From assembly GCA_019914945.1 (NCBI GenBank), contig CM034102.1, forward strand, positions 11,149,501-11,213,500: 64,000 bases of DNA. The letters run 5' to 3'. The stretch comes from Typha latifolia. Lineage: Eukaryota > Streptophyta > Magnoliopsida > Poales > Typhaceae. The notes beneath the pieces are model-generated. The model was given only the letters and a program-made list of their open reading frames with translations. It was not told where the DNA came from and made no database searches. This document shows, piece after piece, positions 12,122-23,834 of this stretch (within the stretch, counting starts at the first letter, position 1; each line of letters opens with the position of its first letter). A program made the position numbers and the translations under genes.

Positions 12122-13064
12122 TTGATTCTAACATGTGCAGCATATGTTCAAGAAAATTTTGAAGGTCATGAAAGTCATTACAAAAGTCAGCTTCAAATGA
12201 ATGCTCATATCTTTCATGCACTTATGAATTTTCTAAAAGAGAGAAATCTTCTTCGTAATACCAGAGGTGTTGTAGTTAAAGAGCAAATTGCAATATTTTT
12301 GTATACGTTATCTCGAAATGTAAGTAATCGTGATGTACAAGAAAGATCTCAACATAGTAGTGAAATAGCATCTCGACATCTCAAACAAGTATTAGAGACA
12401 ATTACTGAAATGACACAATATTATATGCACAAGCTAACAACCATTACACTACTAGAAATAAGAAACAATAGCAAATATTTTCCATACTTTAAAGTAAGGA
12501 CTACTTAGACAAATCTTTATTCTTTTGAATACATTAGAAAATGTTAATTCTTTTATTTTTATTGTAGGATTGTATTGGTGCTAAATGTCCCTATATCAAT
12601 ATCACTAGAAGACTAAGAACCTTATCATAATCGTAAAGAAACATTATCACAAAATATAATTATAGCATGTGATTTTAGTCGCTGGAAGGGAGAATTCTGC
12701 ATTTGATGCTAAAATTCTGCAATCTTTATTAGATCAAGATTTTAGTGTTCCATGAAAAAAATATTATCTAGTTGATATAGGTTATGCTAATACACTAAGT
12801 TTTATTGCTCTATACAGAAGAGTGAGCTATCATTTGCAAGAATATGGAAGAACTCAAGCAAGACCTAGAGACTACAAAAAATTATTCAACCTTCGACATG
12901 CATCTCTCTGTAACCATATTGAACGCATTATTGGCATCTTAAAGATGCGCTTCCTAATACTAAAGGTGGTTAATTTTCACCTAATTGATTCACAAAGATA
13001 TATTATTACTACAGCTTGTGTGCTAAATAATTTTATTAGAATTTATAATGAGTATATGAAATAG
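12122..13064 (+). pseudogene. PIF/Harbinger transposase (DDE_Tnp_4 type), inactivated
   Basis: 12122-12508 encodes the N-terminal helical region (for example RGVVVKEQIAIFLYTLSRN). After a likely intron near 12509-12567, the catalytic core begins DCIGA but then departs from the family motif GAIDGTHV, so the first catalytic Asp is lost. Further on come AFDAKILQSLL, YYLVDIGYANT and, in the open stretch 12822-13064, YRRVSYHLQEYGR and LFNLRHASLCNHIERI, which hold the conserved C-terminal part. Stops occur near 12610-12630 and 12754. It is recognisable but cannot make an active enzyme. Confidence 0.9.
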
Positions 13065-13740
13065 TTAAATAATTCTATTACTCAAATTGATGAACACGAG
13101 ATCATTGATGATCTAGAAGATGATGAAAACTAATGGAGAAGATATTGATAGCATGAACAATCAACATACTGTAGGTCCAATCAAAAAAGCTAAAATAGCT
13201 CATCAAATGTGGGATGATTACTGCAACATAGGAAGAGCTCATATTATGACATAAGTAATATAATCACATGTACACTTGCTTGTGCTTAGCTTTTTGTACT
13301 TCAACAAAATTTTTTGTATGCATAATTTGGTTACTCATATATGTAAGATTTGCATGATTTTTTTTTCATAAAATGAAATTAAAGAAAATTTATCTTCGTA
13401 GTTGTCAGTTTAAAAGATATCATCGAAAAAAAAGATAAACATCAACCTATTAAAGGTCCAAAATAGTCATCAAAATTAGAAATAAAAATGACGCATCCTA
13501 TAACTCCTAAGGTAGCTAACGCAACTGAGCCCTAAGCCAAGTCATCATTATGTTACCTTTGAGAGCTGTGAACGTTTCATGATTATCCTTATCTTTAAAC
13601 ATTATAGTTGCTTCAACATATCTTCATTAGATGCAAATTCTTCCTTTTCATTGAAAAACTTAAATACATTTAGTGATAGAGAATGTTGAATTTTCTTCAA
13701 CAAGTCTCTACAAATTCTGGGCTTCAATATAACGAATTGT

Positions 13741-14530
13741 CTATTCTTTTATCGTAACTATATAATCTTGAATAGAATAAGATTTAAAACTTTTGTTAGT
13801 TTTAGATCTCTTTACTGATCCAAAACCAACAACAGTAGCTCTTGCATATCTTCTATTATTTGGGTATTTCATTTGAGATAAAGGAATTTTAGTATAAGAT
13901 ATTTGAGTGGATGGCGGGTCCATAGTTGTAGCATTAGCTTCTCCGCATTGCTCTTCCCAATCAAAATCAAAATGATAAATGACATGTAGGAGTAACTGAA
14001 TAAGATGTTGTTTATCCTTGTGAATGCATACTAGCTCTAACTCCATAGTCCTTAAGTCCTTGAGATCATTTACTTTCAGCATATCTCGCTACAAATATTT
14101 ATTTTATAGCATGTTAAAAAGTTAATATGCATACATAATATGCATGAAGTCTATTACTAAAGAAAATACATTGGGTGTAGTAGCGACCTCCAAACTTCAT
14201 CAGGGATAGTTACCATGTGGTTGTTGTAGTCCCATCCAAATCCACTAAGTTCAGATAATTATTTTAGGATTTTGAAATTCTTCTTCAATTGCTACTCATA
14301 ATCTTTGCTTTTATTCATAGTTAGATTTGCTTCAGAAAACTTATCGTTCAACTCATTCAATATTCTTCACCCCTCTATGCATTTTGTGCTCAATATCTTG
14401 GTATATTGTAATATGTTAGTAATTTTACAAATGCGTCTTTTGGATATTGTACCATTTTGCTCTCTTTTTATTCTTCTTTGATCCTTCACCTACATCATCA
14501 ATCCAATACATTTGATCATGCCACTATGAT
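13741..14530 (-). pseudogene. Harbinger ORF1-like Myb/SANT-like DNA-binding protein, decayed
   Basis: Reading the minus strand from about 14530, fragments resemble the plant Myb/SANT-like domain: YWIDDVGEGSKKNKKRAKW, then after a stop LSELSGFGWDYNNHMVTIPD followed by EVWRSLL, which is the conserved end of the domain. The last part, 14082-13741 (113 aa), is open and has a basic C-terminus. In this superfamily the second ORF acts with the transposase in binding the ends. At least one stop interrupts the domain. Confidence 0.75.
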
Positions 14531-15591
14531 TTTAATATTATAAACTTTTAAATAAAAATAATGTTGAATAAAGTCAGAAAGAGATGAGAAAAAATCTAAT
14601 TATAGAATTCAATGTCAATTACATAGCATTATGAAGAGAATTTATGCAAGCATCTCTATTTCCAATACTTTTAAGATTTAGTACATGACATAGATTAATA
14701 TCGTTTGATTTGACCTTGTATAGGTACTATTACAAAAAGAAAAACTATAAAATTGAATCATCCAACTATTAGCAATAGTAATAGAGCAAAAGAATTTATA
14801 AATCTATTCTAACATTTTTAACCATTAGCAAGAGATTAATAACTATTACATACGCAAGGAAAAAGTGAACCATTTATAGGCATAAATTTAACTAATTTCA
14901 ATGGATCAAATCCACCATTAAATCCACTATTACTTATAAATGCTATTTGAGTTTAGCATGGTATCAATGACTTTTAAGTTGACACCCAACTCCATCTTCT
15001 ACTCCTCTTATCTATTACTCCCCTTCTTTGTGGATGTGTTGGCCTACAAGCAAAACTGAGCAATGGCCTAGTTGTCATCTTTGGCAAACTAAGATAGTTG
15101 CTTTGGCAAACTGATGGATGTCTAGATTTTTTTGGGGATTTTTTTTAAAAAACTAGGGTTTTCTAGAATAAGGGAAGGCTAACCTTTATCACCGATGCAG
15201 ATGGTGTTTTCTCCATTAGAGAAAGAAGGAGAATAAGGGAAGGCTAATCTTTTTCACCAGTGCAAGATGGTGTTTTCCCCCTTTAGCGAAGACCTCTTCA
15301 TCTCCAATTTCGGGTCTATTAGAAGGAAGAAGATATAGAGATAAAAGAAAGATATGAGAACAAAATAGATAAAAGAAAAGGGAGCCTGATGATCTCAGTT
15401 TAGAAAAATACAGAACTATGAGTGAATTTTTTTTTACTCCAGTGTTACTATGTTTTAGCTTAATACTGCAATATTATTTTACTGCAAAAGGTAATGTGAA
15501 ATATTCATATAGTATATTTTTACCATGTAGTTTAAAATACTATAAAATCACCTAAATACTATAATATTTTGAGTATCCAAACAAGGTCTTA

Positions 15592-15830
15592 CTATGACAA
15601 TCTTGTAGCAGTTTTGTTTCCAAATAATGACAAGTATATTAAAGCAACCAAATATATTAAATTAAAAATATCAATTAGTTAACGAAAAAGTTTAGAAAGA
15701 ACAAGTGTCAATTGAACACATTAATATAAATTAACATAGCATATTCACTCATGAAAAAGTTATCATGAAAGTTATTTATGAAGCATACTAAAAGAATTGG
15801 CCTCAATGTAGCCAATAGACTAATTTAGTT
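15592..15830 (+). pseudogene. Ty1-copia pol remnant, part 3 (end of RNase H)
   Basis: Resumes with YDNLVAVLFPNN and ATKYIKLK, matching the copia RNase H end (CDN.AAV ... SKHID.K). It decays within about 200 bp. Confidence 0.75.
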
Positions 15831-16164
15831 GTAGATTGCTTAATGCTAGCTTATTTGACACTATATTTTGATATTTATTTAGGTTAATATATTTTTGTCT
15901 TGCAATATTTATTTACATGTATGTGAATTAATTAATGTGATAGAAATAGTTTTTCGATAAAACATTATCTTACCATTAGCGATAACTCATTTTACAAACC
16001 TTATTAAATGGAAGGAACCATGCTCTTGATTAATATGGAACCACCATGACTCTCATTAGTGGTTTATTTAATCAAGGTAAGCCATCAGGATGACTCTTTT
16101 AATATAATTGCATGTCTTATGTTCCTTATATCAAATTATAATATAAAATTATTATATGGACCAA

Positions 16165-16500
16165 ATAGGAGATTATTGGTATTAAGTTTAGAATTAATAA
16201 TTATTATCCTATTTGATGTGATTCATATAAAAATATAAATTTGATAAAGATTCATTTAGATAATCATTATCAATTAACTGGGTCAAAAATCTTAATTTAT
16301 CTCTAATATGATGAACGGTAGGGATAAAGAGATAATATTGAATTTCTATCTTTTCTTGTAAATAAATAAGGAATTTCCATCTATTTCTCATTCGACAATA
16401 CAACATAAATAAAGTTTGTAAGGCAAAAGAGAGAAATATGAAATTCTCTAAGGTTTTATTGAGGATACATAGATAACTTTCTATATTCAAATGTTAATTA
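16165..16500 (+). repeat. Probable 3' LTR (partial) of the decayed copia element
   Basis: After about 330 bp of eroded sequence comes a purine-rich tract (CAAATAGGAGAT) directly followed by TATTGGTATTAAG, the position and form of a copia polypurine tract and LTR start (usually TGTTGG). The far end is not defined. The assignment is from the tract and its location after RNase H. Confidence 0.45.
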
Positions 16501-17399
16501 ACAATAGACCATTGTATATTTTTTAATTACATATTTATTAGGCAGAACATGAAATTATCACATCGAATCAAGATCCTGCGATTAAGAATTTCAAAGCATA
16601 TTTTAGTTATTTGTTAAATCTCATAGCCAATGAAATTGCTTTAAGGAATTTTTTAGTTTTTGTAGTAGGAAATGTAAACTATAACTACAAAAAATATTAG
16701 GGTACTAACATAATCTTTATAGTAGAAAAGGTAAACTATATTACTATAAAAAAGTAGGACACCACCGTACTGTTTACGATGGTTGGTATCAATACAAAAG
16801 ATATTTATACTATCACAAGGGACACACTACTTCCTAAAGTACATAAGAAATATTGATGATATTCAAATTAGTGGGGACAATTTGAATATCTCATTAGTAT
16901 GGATAAGCGCAATTGGACTACACTTCAAGGTTGGTAAGCTTGTGAGCATGACATCTGCTAGAGAGCTAGCTCTAGAGTTTTGGCTTTAGTGTGGAGAGCA
17001 TCAATGACAAACAAAGTAGCAACACCAGTTAGCAATACCAGCTAAATTTCTTCTTTCATTGGTCTAGTTGCCATCGCACCATGTGTCCTTAAGTACTTTT
17101 AAAAATAGATGATAGAGAAAAATAAAACCTTACTAATTTCAAATAAGACCAGAAACTACTAAAATATAATTTACTCTAAAATATAAGGAGTTGCTTCTAG
17201 GTCTATCTTTAATATCAAATTAGGTCCAAAATAATTAAGAGTTTGCCTATATTAAGCTTTAACATTTTCTACTTTAGATCGCAATAAATATCATATAAGA
17301 AAAACAAAGAATAATTATAAAATTAATAAATCATATAATAATTCAATTGATGACTCATAATACATATATGTAGGATAAATAAAATACTCATCTCTAAAA
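16501..17399. other. AT-rich intergenic DNA without recognisable content
   Basis: A short plus-strand frame at 16783-16989 (68 aa) matches nothing I know and has no codon-bias support. The segment near 16745-16790 looks like LTR-type repeat sequence. Nothing else is supported. Confidence 0.3.
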
Positions 17400-18832
17400 T
17401 CACGTGTCTTCCATTTGGAATAACCCATGTGACTCTCACATGACTTGTTAGTATAATGTTCTCACAAAATATTCAAAAAAGGTCTAAAATACTATAATAT
17501 TCCAAGTAGATATAATCTAAAATACATAGTACCATATACCTCAACAAGCCTCGAGAGATATATATCCATATACAGAACTCAAAACATAGAAGTCATTGAA
17601 GTGGCTAAGTCTAATTAGGAAAAATAGAACATATAAACTCTAGAAGAGAAATAAATTAGTTAATCCTTGATATCCTCATCCTTCTCTTCTAACTCTAAAA
17701 TATTTTTACTAAAATATGGTGAGCACATAGCATAGCAAATATAATCCAATAATAGTCTATGAATAATATAAATATATGATGAATATTCAAAAGCATACTC
17801 ATAATTATCAACATATTAGAATAAACATGTCCAGTATAATTTGCAATAAATTCACATAATCATAAGATACAAAATACATATTAGTATCATAACTTAAATC
17901 AACTCTTCATTTCTCAAGGATAAGCTCACATATAGTCATAGATGATTATATCTCAACATACCCATGTAAAGTCATAATCCACATAATTCATATAGCGAAC
18001 ATACAAACGAGAAGAAATAATCATCTAGTCGCTTATACATGCCTAGCAACATTGTATTTGACCAATTGTCTGTGATCATCAAACTAAGAACCACAGTCAT
18101 AAGCTTCTATTTTATCTTCATCATCATCACCGTTCTAGTAAATCTTCACATACAATATAATTATTACTTATAGCAGAATCATAACATATAACAAAATTAG
18201 AGCTATTACCCTACCTTACAATTATTTATCTACTATCATCATAGTCTAGTCTCAAAACACAGCAGTGTGATCACTTAAATGCTATACAAGCTAACAACCT
18301 CAGATATAGATCGATGATATAATAATATTATATAATACACTCCACCCTTAAACTTAGGTTGAGTGAGTTGAGGGCACTGTCTAGTCATGACTTGACTAAT
18401 GATGATACATGCAAATTGTGCAATCTCTTCTATCATATGATTTATGTCAGTCATCAAAATTTACACATATATCACAAATGAATAGATAAGGGTATCTCAT
18501 GCAAAATAAAAGTAGTAATTAATAATGAATTAGCAGTAAAATACATATACAAGTAATATTTTTAATAAAGACATGGAAATCACATTATCAAATATTTATA
18601 GTACTCATAAATTAATATAAGATCTAACTCGCTTAAAATGTATCTGAATTATGATAAAACTCTCCTCAAATATAGCTCCTATAATATCTTGAGATCCTAC
18701 TCACACGGTATCAAATCTATGAGATTTATAGAAGTAATTATGCATATGAAGTGAAATGGTAACCCAAATAATTAATTGAACCTACTAGCTATTATTACGG
18801 GTTTCTAGGTTGGGCTGCTATAACAGTCTGTA
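17400..18832. repeat. Dispersed LTR-like repeat, copy B
   Basis: It aligns in order and orientation with 33900-35395 and, over its middle, with 1430-2470. Shared blocks include CAACAAGCCTC, TGGTGAGCACA, the segment around 18021-18180 and ATAATATTATATAATACACTCC-like. Its right end GGGCTGCTATAACA, read in reverse, begins TGTTATAGCAGCCC, which looks like an LTR start. No internal coding region was found. Confidence 0.5.
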
Positions 18833-20591
18833 AGAGGAAAAATATAGTCTAATAATCCTAAAGGAAAGCTTAAAAAAAATAAAAAGAAGGAAAGAATTAC
18901 ATAAATCATTAATAAAATATTATATTTAAGAATATAGTGAATTCGAGGTGTAACTAAATATTATTTAAATTTGATGATAACAAAGTAAGAGTTCTATACC
19001 CAATATTTGGTGGTGTTATGATTTGAAAAAAAGAGAGAGTTGTTGCTATACATATTTAGATTTTAGTTAGATATATTAAATTGATATATATGTATGCATG
19101 TGATTAGCTGACAGTAAGATAAAAATATTTTTTTATATTTAAATAAAAAGAAAAGATTGGTTGAAATCATTCAATTAAGTTAATTTATATTATTATATAT
19201 ATTTTTTATAAAAATATGATAATTAAGTAAAATATGGTTGACACTTACTTATTACTATTATAATAAGTTTAGGATTAAGATAAAATAAACACAATTTGAA
19301 TACATTTACTCATATAAATTGATAAGGTTAAGATATATAACACTAACATAAAATAATTTTGTATAAATTGATATGGTTAAGATATATAACACTAACATAA
19401 AATAATTTTGTGAACATAGTGATCGGCGAGAATAGAATATAACTAAGTATTTAATATTTATAATAAGAATACAATAATTTGGTAGTATAATAGAATAAGA
19501 CTGGGTTAACATTTAGATATTGCAAAATATATATTTATAAATATTATAATACTTTAAGTTAATCTAGTGATCACCCAACATAAAATTAAATACTTATTGT
19601 GAATTATTTTGACATAAGATATATGATTAGGTCCAAATAGAATGCTAAGAGAAAATATTCTAATGCTAATTACATTTAACCATAGAGAAAGCAATCAACC
19701 GAGTTTGGCTTAACATTAGTATTGTTTTGGGTTAGATCAAAGTGGCTCAACACCCAATGTGTTGCTTTTCCGTCCATGGAGGAAGAAAAGTAGAGATCAA
19801 ATTCCATAGTTAATGACAATAAAGTTATCCTACTCTTGAAAATAAGCAACGAAAACTACTATAAAAGGTACTATTGGGTTCGGCGAAAAGATGAAAGAAC
19901 AATGATTTACCAGCGGAGAGCGAGGTTGGCTTACTGTGGTGAGGCTCTAATGATGCGCGCACAATGTGAGCATCTTCAAATGAAGAGAAACAAAAAGATG
20001 AGAGATGCCGATAGAAGGGAAGTAGAGATCAAGGAATGAGAAAGAGAAATTTAGCGCACATGTTAAATATATATATAACATCGTTTGGTTCGTGCATAAG
20101 ATTATTTAAGAATATCTTTATGTGCACATGTTAAATATAAGTTAGATATATTTATAATTTTACTTATATTTTTTATTTAGTTGTAAAATATATTTATATA
20201 TTAAATTATGAATAAGTATATTACCTATAATAAAAATCTTATTTAGAAAATATATATAACTTTATTGGACTGCTCTATAGATGATATAATTTTGTGCATA
20301 ATTTATAACATGACTTACTTTATGTAGATGCTTAATTAAGATATAGATAAGTGAGTGTTTGATTGTAAAATATAATTAAAAGAAATCTAATTTATGAATA
20401 AGTAACTTTAGGCATGAAACAAATGCCACTGTAGCTTAAGACACATGCATAATTTGGTCAAAAACTCTTCGCAAATAGCCACCAAAATGTGGTTAGTCTA
20501 CTAATAGTTGGGTCTCGAGCGAGTTCCCGAAGGGGGTCCGGTCCGTCCGGATACTGCCTTTACCCGAAGCGGTTTGGCCAAGTTTGGATTT
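18833..20591. other. AT-rich DNA upstream of the TFIIIC5 gene, with a MITE-like repeat
   Basis: It contains a 49-bp tandem duplication (19313-19411) and a MITE-like unit at about 20080-20430 whose ends (CGTTTGGTTCGTGCATAAG and, in reverse, CATTTGTTTCATGCCTAAAG) are similar. The last 150 bases are less AT-rich and would have been the proximal promoter of the TFIIIC5 gene before the hAT insertion at 20600. No TATA box is obvious. Confidence 0.4.
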
Positions 20592-20805
20592 CTGCAGACT
20601 AGACGTGATCATCGGGCGGGGTCAGGCTAACCGGGCTTAAACATTTGTCCACGGCCCGACCCACCAATCACTCGGGCTGGGCCGGGTTCGGGTCGGGCTA
20701 GAATAGTCTAGCCCGTTACTACCCGTTGGCCCGTGAGATATTGGGTTGGCCGGGCCGGGCTCTACCAATTAAGATTTTTAGCGAACCCGGCTCGTGAGAT
20801 ATTGG

Positions 20806-21270
20806 ACAAGATCACAAGAGCCAAGACGCTAGCTTTGGCAGCGGCGCCGCGGCGGAAGGGGCGAAATCTCGTGGCTGAAAGGCGGGGTCAACAGTAGAGC
20901 TCCAGATCTCCTACCTCCGGAGCCGTAATGTCCTGATGAAGCCGCGGACGCCGAGAACGGAGTAGAATTCCGACAGTCGACGACGCTCCACCGTAGATCT
21001 CGAGTGGATCTCATGCTGCTCAAGTAATGCCTCCCTGCGAGGTGCCACAGAATAGCCTCCATTATGGTATATCAACCGGAAGAGATGACGCCGACGAGTG
21101 CTCTAAGGGACAAATAGACCGATTTGAAATCGACGCCGGGATGGCGCCGCCTGAGGCCGAGATCGAGGAGTTCTTCGCTGCGGCTGAGCGCGCCGAGCGG
21201 CGGCGGTTCGCTAACGACAAGAATGGATCCAAGTGTGATAAACACAAGGGTCCAAGGTATTGAGGTATAA
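20806..21270 (+). pseudogene. Captured fragment of a KRP/ICK cyclin-dependent kinase inhibitor gene
   Basis: Three KRP landmarks appear in order on the plus strand, in different frames. First is TRAKTLALAAA (from about 20815), the N-terminal KRP motif. Next is ELQISYLRSRNVLMKPR (about 20900), like the SYLQLRSRRL motif, then DLEWISCCSSN (about 21000). Last is PPEAEIEEFFAAAERAERRR (about 21145-21205), the CDK/cyclin-binding C-terminal domain. After RRFAN the frame shifts and the last conserved residues decay. KRPs bind and inhibit CDK-cyclin complexes in the nucleus. Stops and shifts mean this copy encodes no full inhibitor. No intron-like gap separates the motifs, so capture may have involved spliced or trimmed sequence. 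Confidence 0.85.
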
Positions 21271-21293
21271 GCTACCGCTTTCAGCCACGAGAT
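20866..21293. repeat. Inverted partial copy of the KRP segment
   Basis: ATCTCGTGGCTGAAAG at 20866-20881 recurs inverted at 21278-21293, and similarity extends outward: the minus strand near 21310-21270 reads RRGRVRLDLVAESG, against RRKGRNLVAERRG on the plus strand. A piece of the KRP N-terminal exon is therefore present twice in opposite orientation within 450 bp. The 13-bp string CGTGAGATATTGG also occurs twice, at 20732 and 20793, the second copy just before the KRP homology begins. Confidence 0.75.
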
Positions 21294-21895
21294 CTAGCCG
21301 GACTCGCCCCCTCCGTAGCTTGGACGATTGGACCTTGGGTAAATGGGCAAAATGGCAAATGAAGATTGTCAGATTGGAGAGATAGAGAGAGTGAGAGAGT
21401 TTGGTTTTGTGGAGTCTTGTCATTATGCCATAGTTGATAGTTGTGCCATTGTGGGTGGTGGCCAGCTGTTGCCAGTTGGCCACTACCCATTTGACCAATT
21501 TTTTTTTTTACTCGGGTTGTCACTTAGCAGGATTTTTTAGAGTTTTATATAAAATACTCCATATTATTATTCACCTAAATTTACACAGTACCGTGTTCAC
21601 ACCGCGTTCGAACACGAAAAATAGGCGTTCGCACATACAAAGAACACGTAAATAAAGTAAATGAAAATTAGAATTAAAATAAATTAAAATAAATGAGCAG
21701 ATATAAAAAATAAATAGTTAAACAAATGAGTAAATAGAAATATTTTTATAATTAAACAAATAATTACACCAAAATTAGGAGGATTTTTTTTGCATCACTA
21801 TAGAATGAGCACATCCCAACTAGGTTGGCACCTACCCACCTATCTATCATTTGCATAATCTATCCATTAATTGTAAAAAGTAAAATAAAATTACA

Positions 21896-23834
21896 TTAGT
21901 CATTGAGATTTAAAAATTCAAATTCTATATTTTCTATTGCAAAATGGTCGTCCATTTGCGATCTAGATTCGGCAGCATACCAATCTTGTAGGCACATCAG
22001 CGCTTCAATTGTTTCTTTTTCCAAACATGATCGACGTTGATCAATTAATCGTCCACTTATACTGAAAGCAGATTCTGAAGTTACAGTAGACATAGGAATG
22101 GTCAATATATCACGGGTCATGGCAGCAACAATTGGAAATCTCATCTCATTTGCCTTCCATCATATTAAAGTATCTATTTCATCATCACTTATAAAATGAT
22201 TGTAATATGCTTGAAGCTCAGTGATCCCCCGACGTTGATGAAATTCTCATCATTTTAAGTTGGGCAAGCAATGACTTCTTAGTACTATCACTTTCAGGAG
22301 GAATAACAGAAGATGAAGACGTAAAGGAAGAAGAACCATATATAATAGAATAATCATTAAAAAGCCTTTTAAAATAACTTTTAATAGTTATCGCACGAGA
22401 AACACAGTCATCTTGTTTATCTTCATCTAAACCATTAAAAATATCGAAAAGGCCGGTCTCTTTAAGTTGAAGTTATAATAAAATGCCAAAACCAATAAGT
22501 AAAGGAAAATGTTCAAAATATTTATCATATTTAGTTTCCATTTTTTGTAAGATATTATGTAAAGTGCGATCATTTTTAAAAGCAATAAAAAGTTGAACAA
22601 TATTAGTAAATTGCATACTAGCAATTGTAATTGTAGGAGAATAAGAGCTTGATAACATATCAGTAGCATCAAAATTTTTTTTAAAAAAATCTTTTATTTT
22701 TTCTGCATTTTCCCTTTCTAAATCAGTATGACATTCTAGTTCGTTATTAATATCTAAAAAAACATAAGAAATTATAGCTTTTTGATATTCAAGTACTAAT
22801 TCTAACATTTCATAAGTAGAGTTCCATCTATATTGTACATCCAATTGAAATTTTTTAGCTTTTAATCCACACTTTTTACACATATTTGCAAATGTTCTAG
22901 CTCTTTTATCATTAAAAATAATATGATGTATAATTTCTCTAATTTTATGAATTAGCTCATCAATTTATTTTAGACCACTTTGTACAATTAAATTTATAAT
23001 ATGACACATGCATCTATTATGTAATAATTCACGGTTACAAAGTAAAGGAAGAAAACATCGAAGATTAGAAATTATGGAATCATTATTAGATTATCAAGAG
23101 TGAGAGAAAAAAAATCTTATTTTGGATATTATAACTTGTTAATACGAGAAAGATATTTACAAGTATGACTCTCATCAAGTTTTCGAAAAGAAATTATTCG
23201 TTTTTGCATTTTCCAATTATCATCAATAAAATGTCCGATTATATACATAAAAGACCAATGTTGGCATGAAGTCCAAATATCACTAGTAAAAAAAATTCTA
23301 GGTTTTAAATTTTCAAAATCTAAAATTAAATTTTCTTTTTCTTCAGCAAAATATTTTAAAATATCTCTTCTAATTGTATGACGAGAAATTCTTTTAAAAT
23401 CCAGATTAAAACCCCTTTGTAAACAACCTTTAAGTTTAGTAAAAGGTTTATTTCTACAAATAATATATTTAACTATTTCTTTACAAGCATTTTTATAATT
23501 CCATTGAAAATTAGAAATATTTTTGGAAGCACCTTGATTAAGCAACATTTGACTAATATCAAGTTGACCTTTTTTATACTTATCTTTAATATGCCTCATT
23601 ATGTGAGTAGTGCTATTCTTAGTTAATGCAGAAAAATTATGATTACATTGAAGATATTTAGCTCTACAATCTATAACATTACCTTGACCTATCTTTTGTT
23701 TCAATCAATTTGAAATACTTCCAAACTTCGGACTTTAATCTCTTAGAACTGCCTGATGATGAAGCCGAAGCCAGAGTTTCCAAATCAGGTTGAGGTTGAG
23801 ATTGAGATTCTATATGATCATCAAAGGAATCCAT
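21896..23834 (-). pseudogene. hAT transposase (Ac-like, BED finger and hAT dimerisation domain), inactivated
   Basis: From the ATG at 23834 the N-terminus reads MDSFDDHIESQSQ, then a frame change near 23705. A BED-type zinc finger remnant follows (ALTKNSTTHIMRHIKDK, with one Cys of the pair lost). Next comes the catalytic-region stretch IFFTSDIWTSCQHWSFMYI, then a helical domain (22883-22473). The C-terminal hAT dimerisation motif is at 22144-21896, with SESAFSISGRLIDQRRS followed closely by EALMCLQDW. Stops or shifts separate these blocks, notably at about 22145-22470 and 22884-23128. It is recognisable along its full length but non-functional. Confidence 0.9.

Larger units (their letters stand above)
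11704..15588. mobile_element. PIF/Harbinger transposon (3.9 kb), TTA duplication, both ORFs decayed
   Basis: The termini are GGCCTTGTTTGCATA (from 11704) and, in reverse, GACCTTGTTTGGATA (from 15588): 13 of 15 match. TTA lies at 11701-11703 and again at 15589-15591, the 3-bp duplication typical of this superfamily. Inside are a plus-strand transposase and a minus-strand Myb/SANT-like ORF, the usual two-gene plan of the group. Deleting the element and one TTA restores continuity of the surrounding copia RNase H frame, which confirms the boundaries. Confidence 0.92.

Noticed and set aside
16209..16490. 93-residue minus-strand frame
   Set aside because: It is opposite the probable copia LTR, has AT-rich composition and no recognisable domain.
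19836..20039. 67-residue basic frame upstream of the hAT element
   Set aside because: No domain, homologue or splice context was recognised; it is likely repeat-derived.
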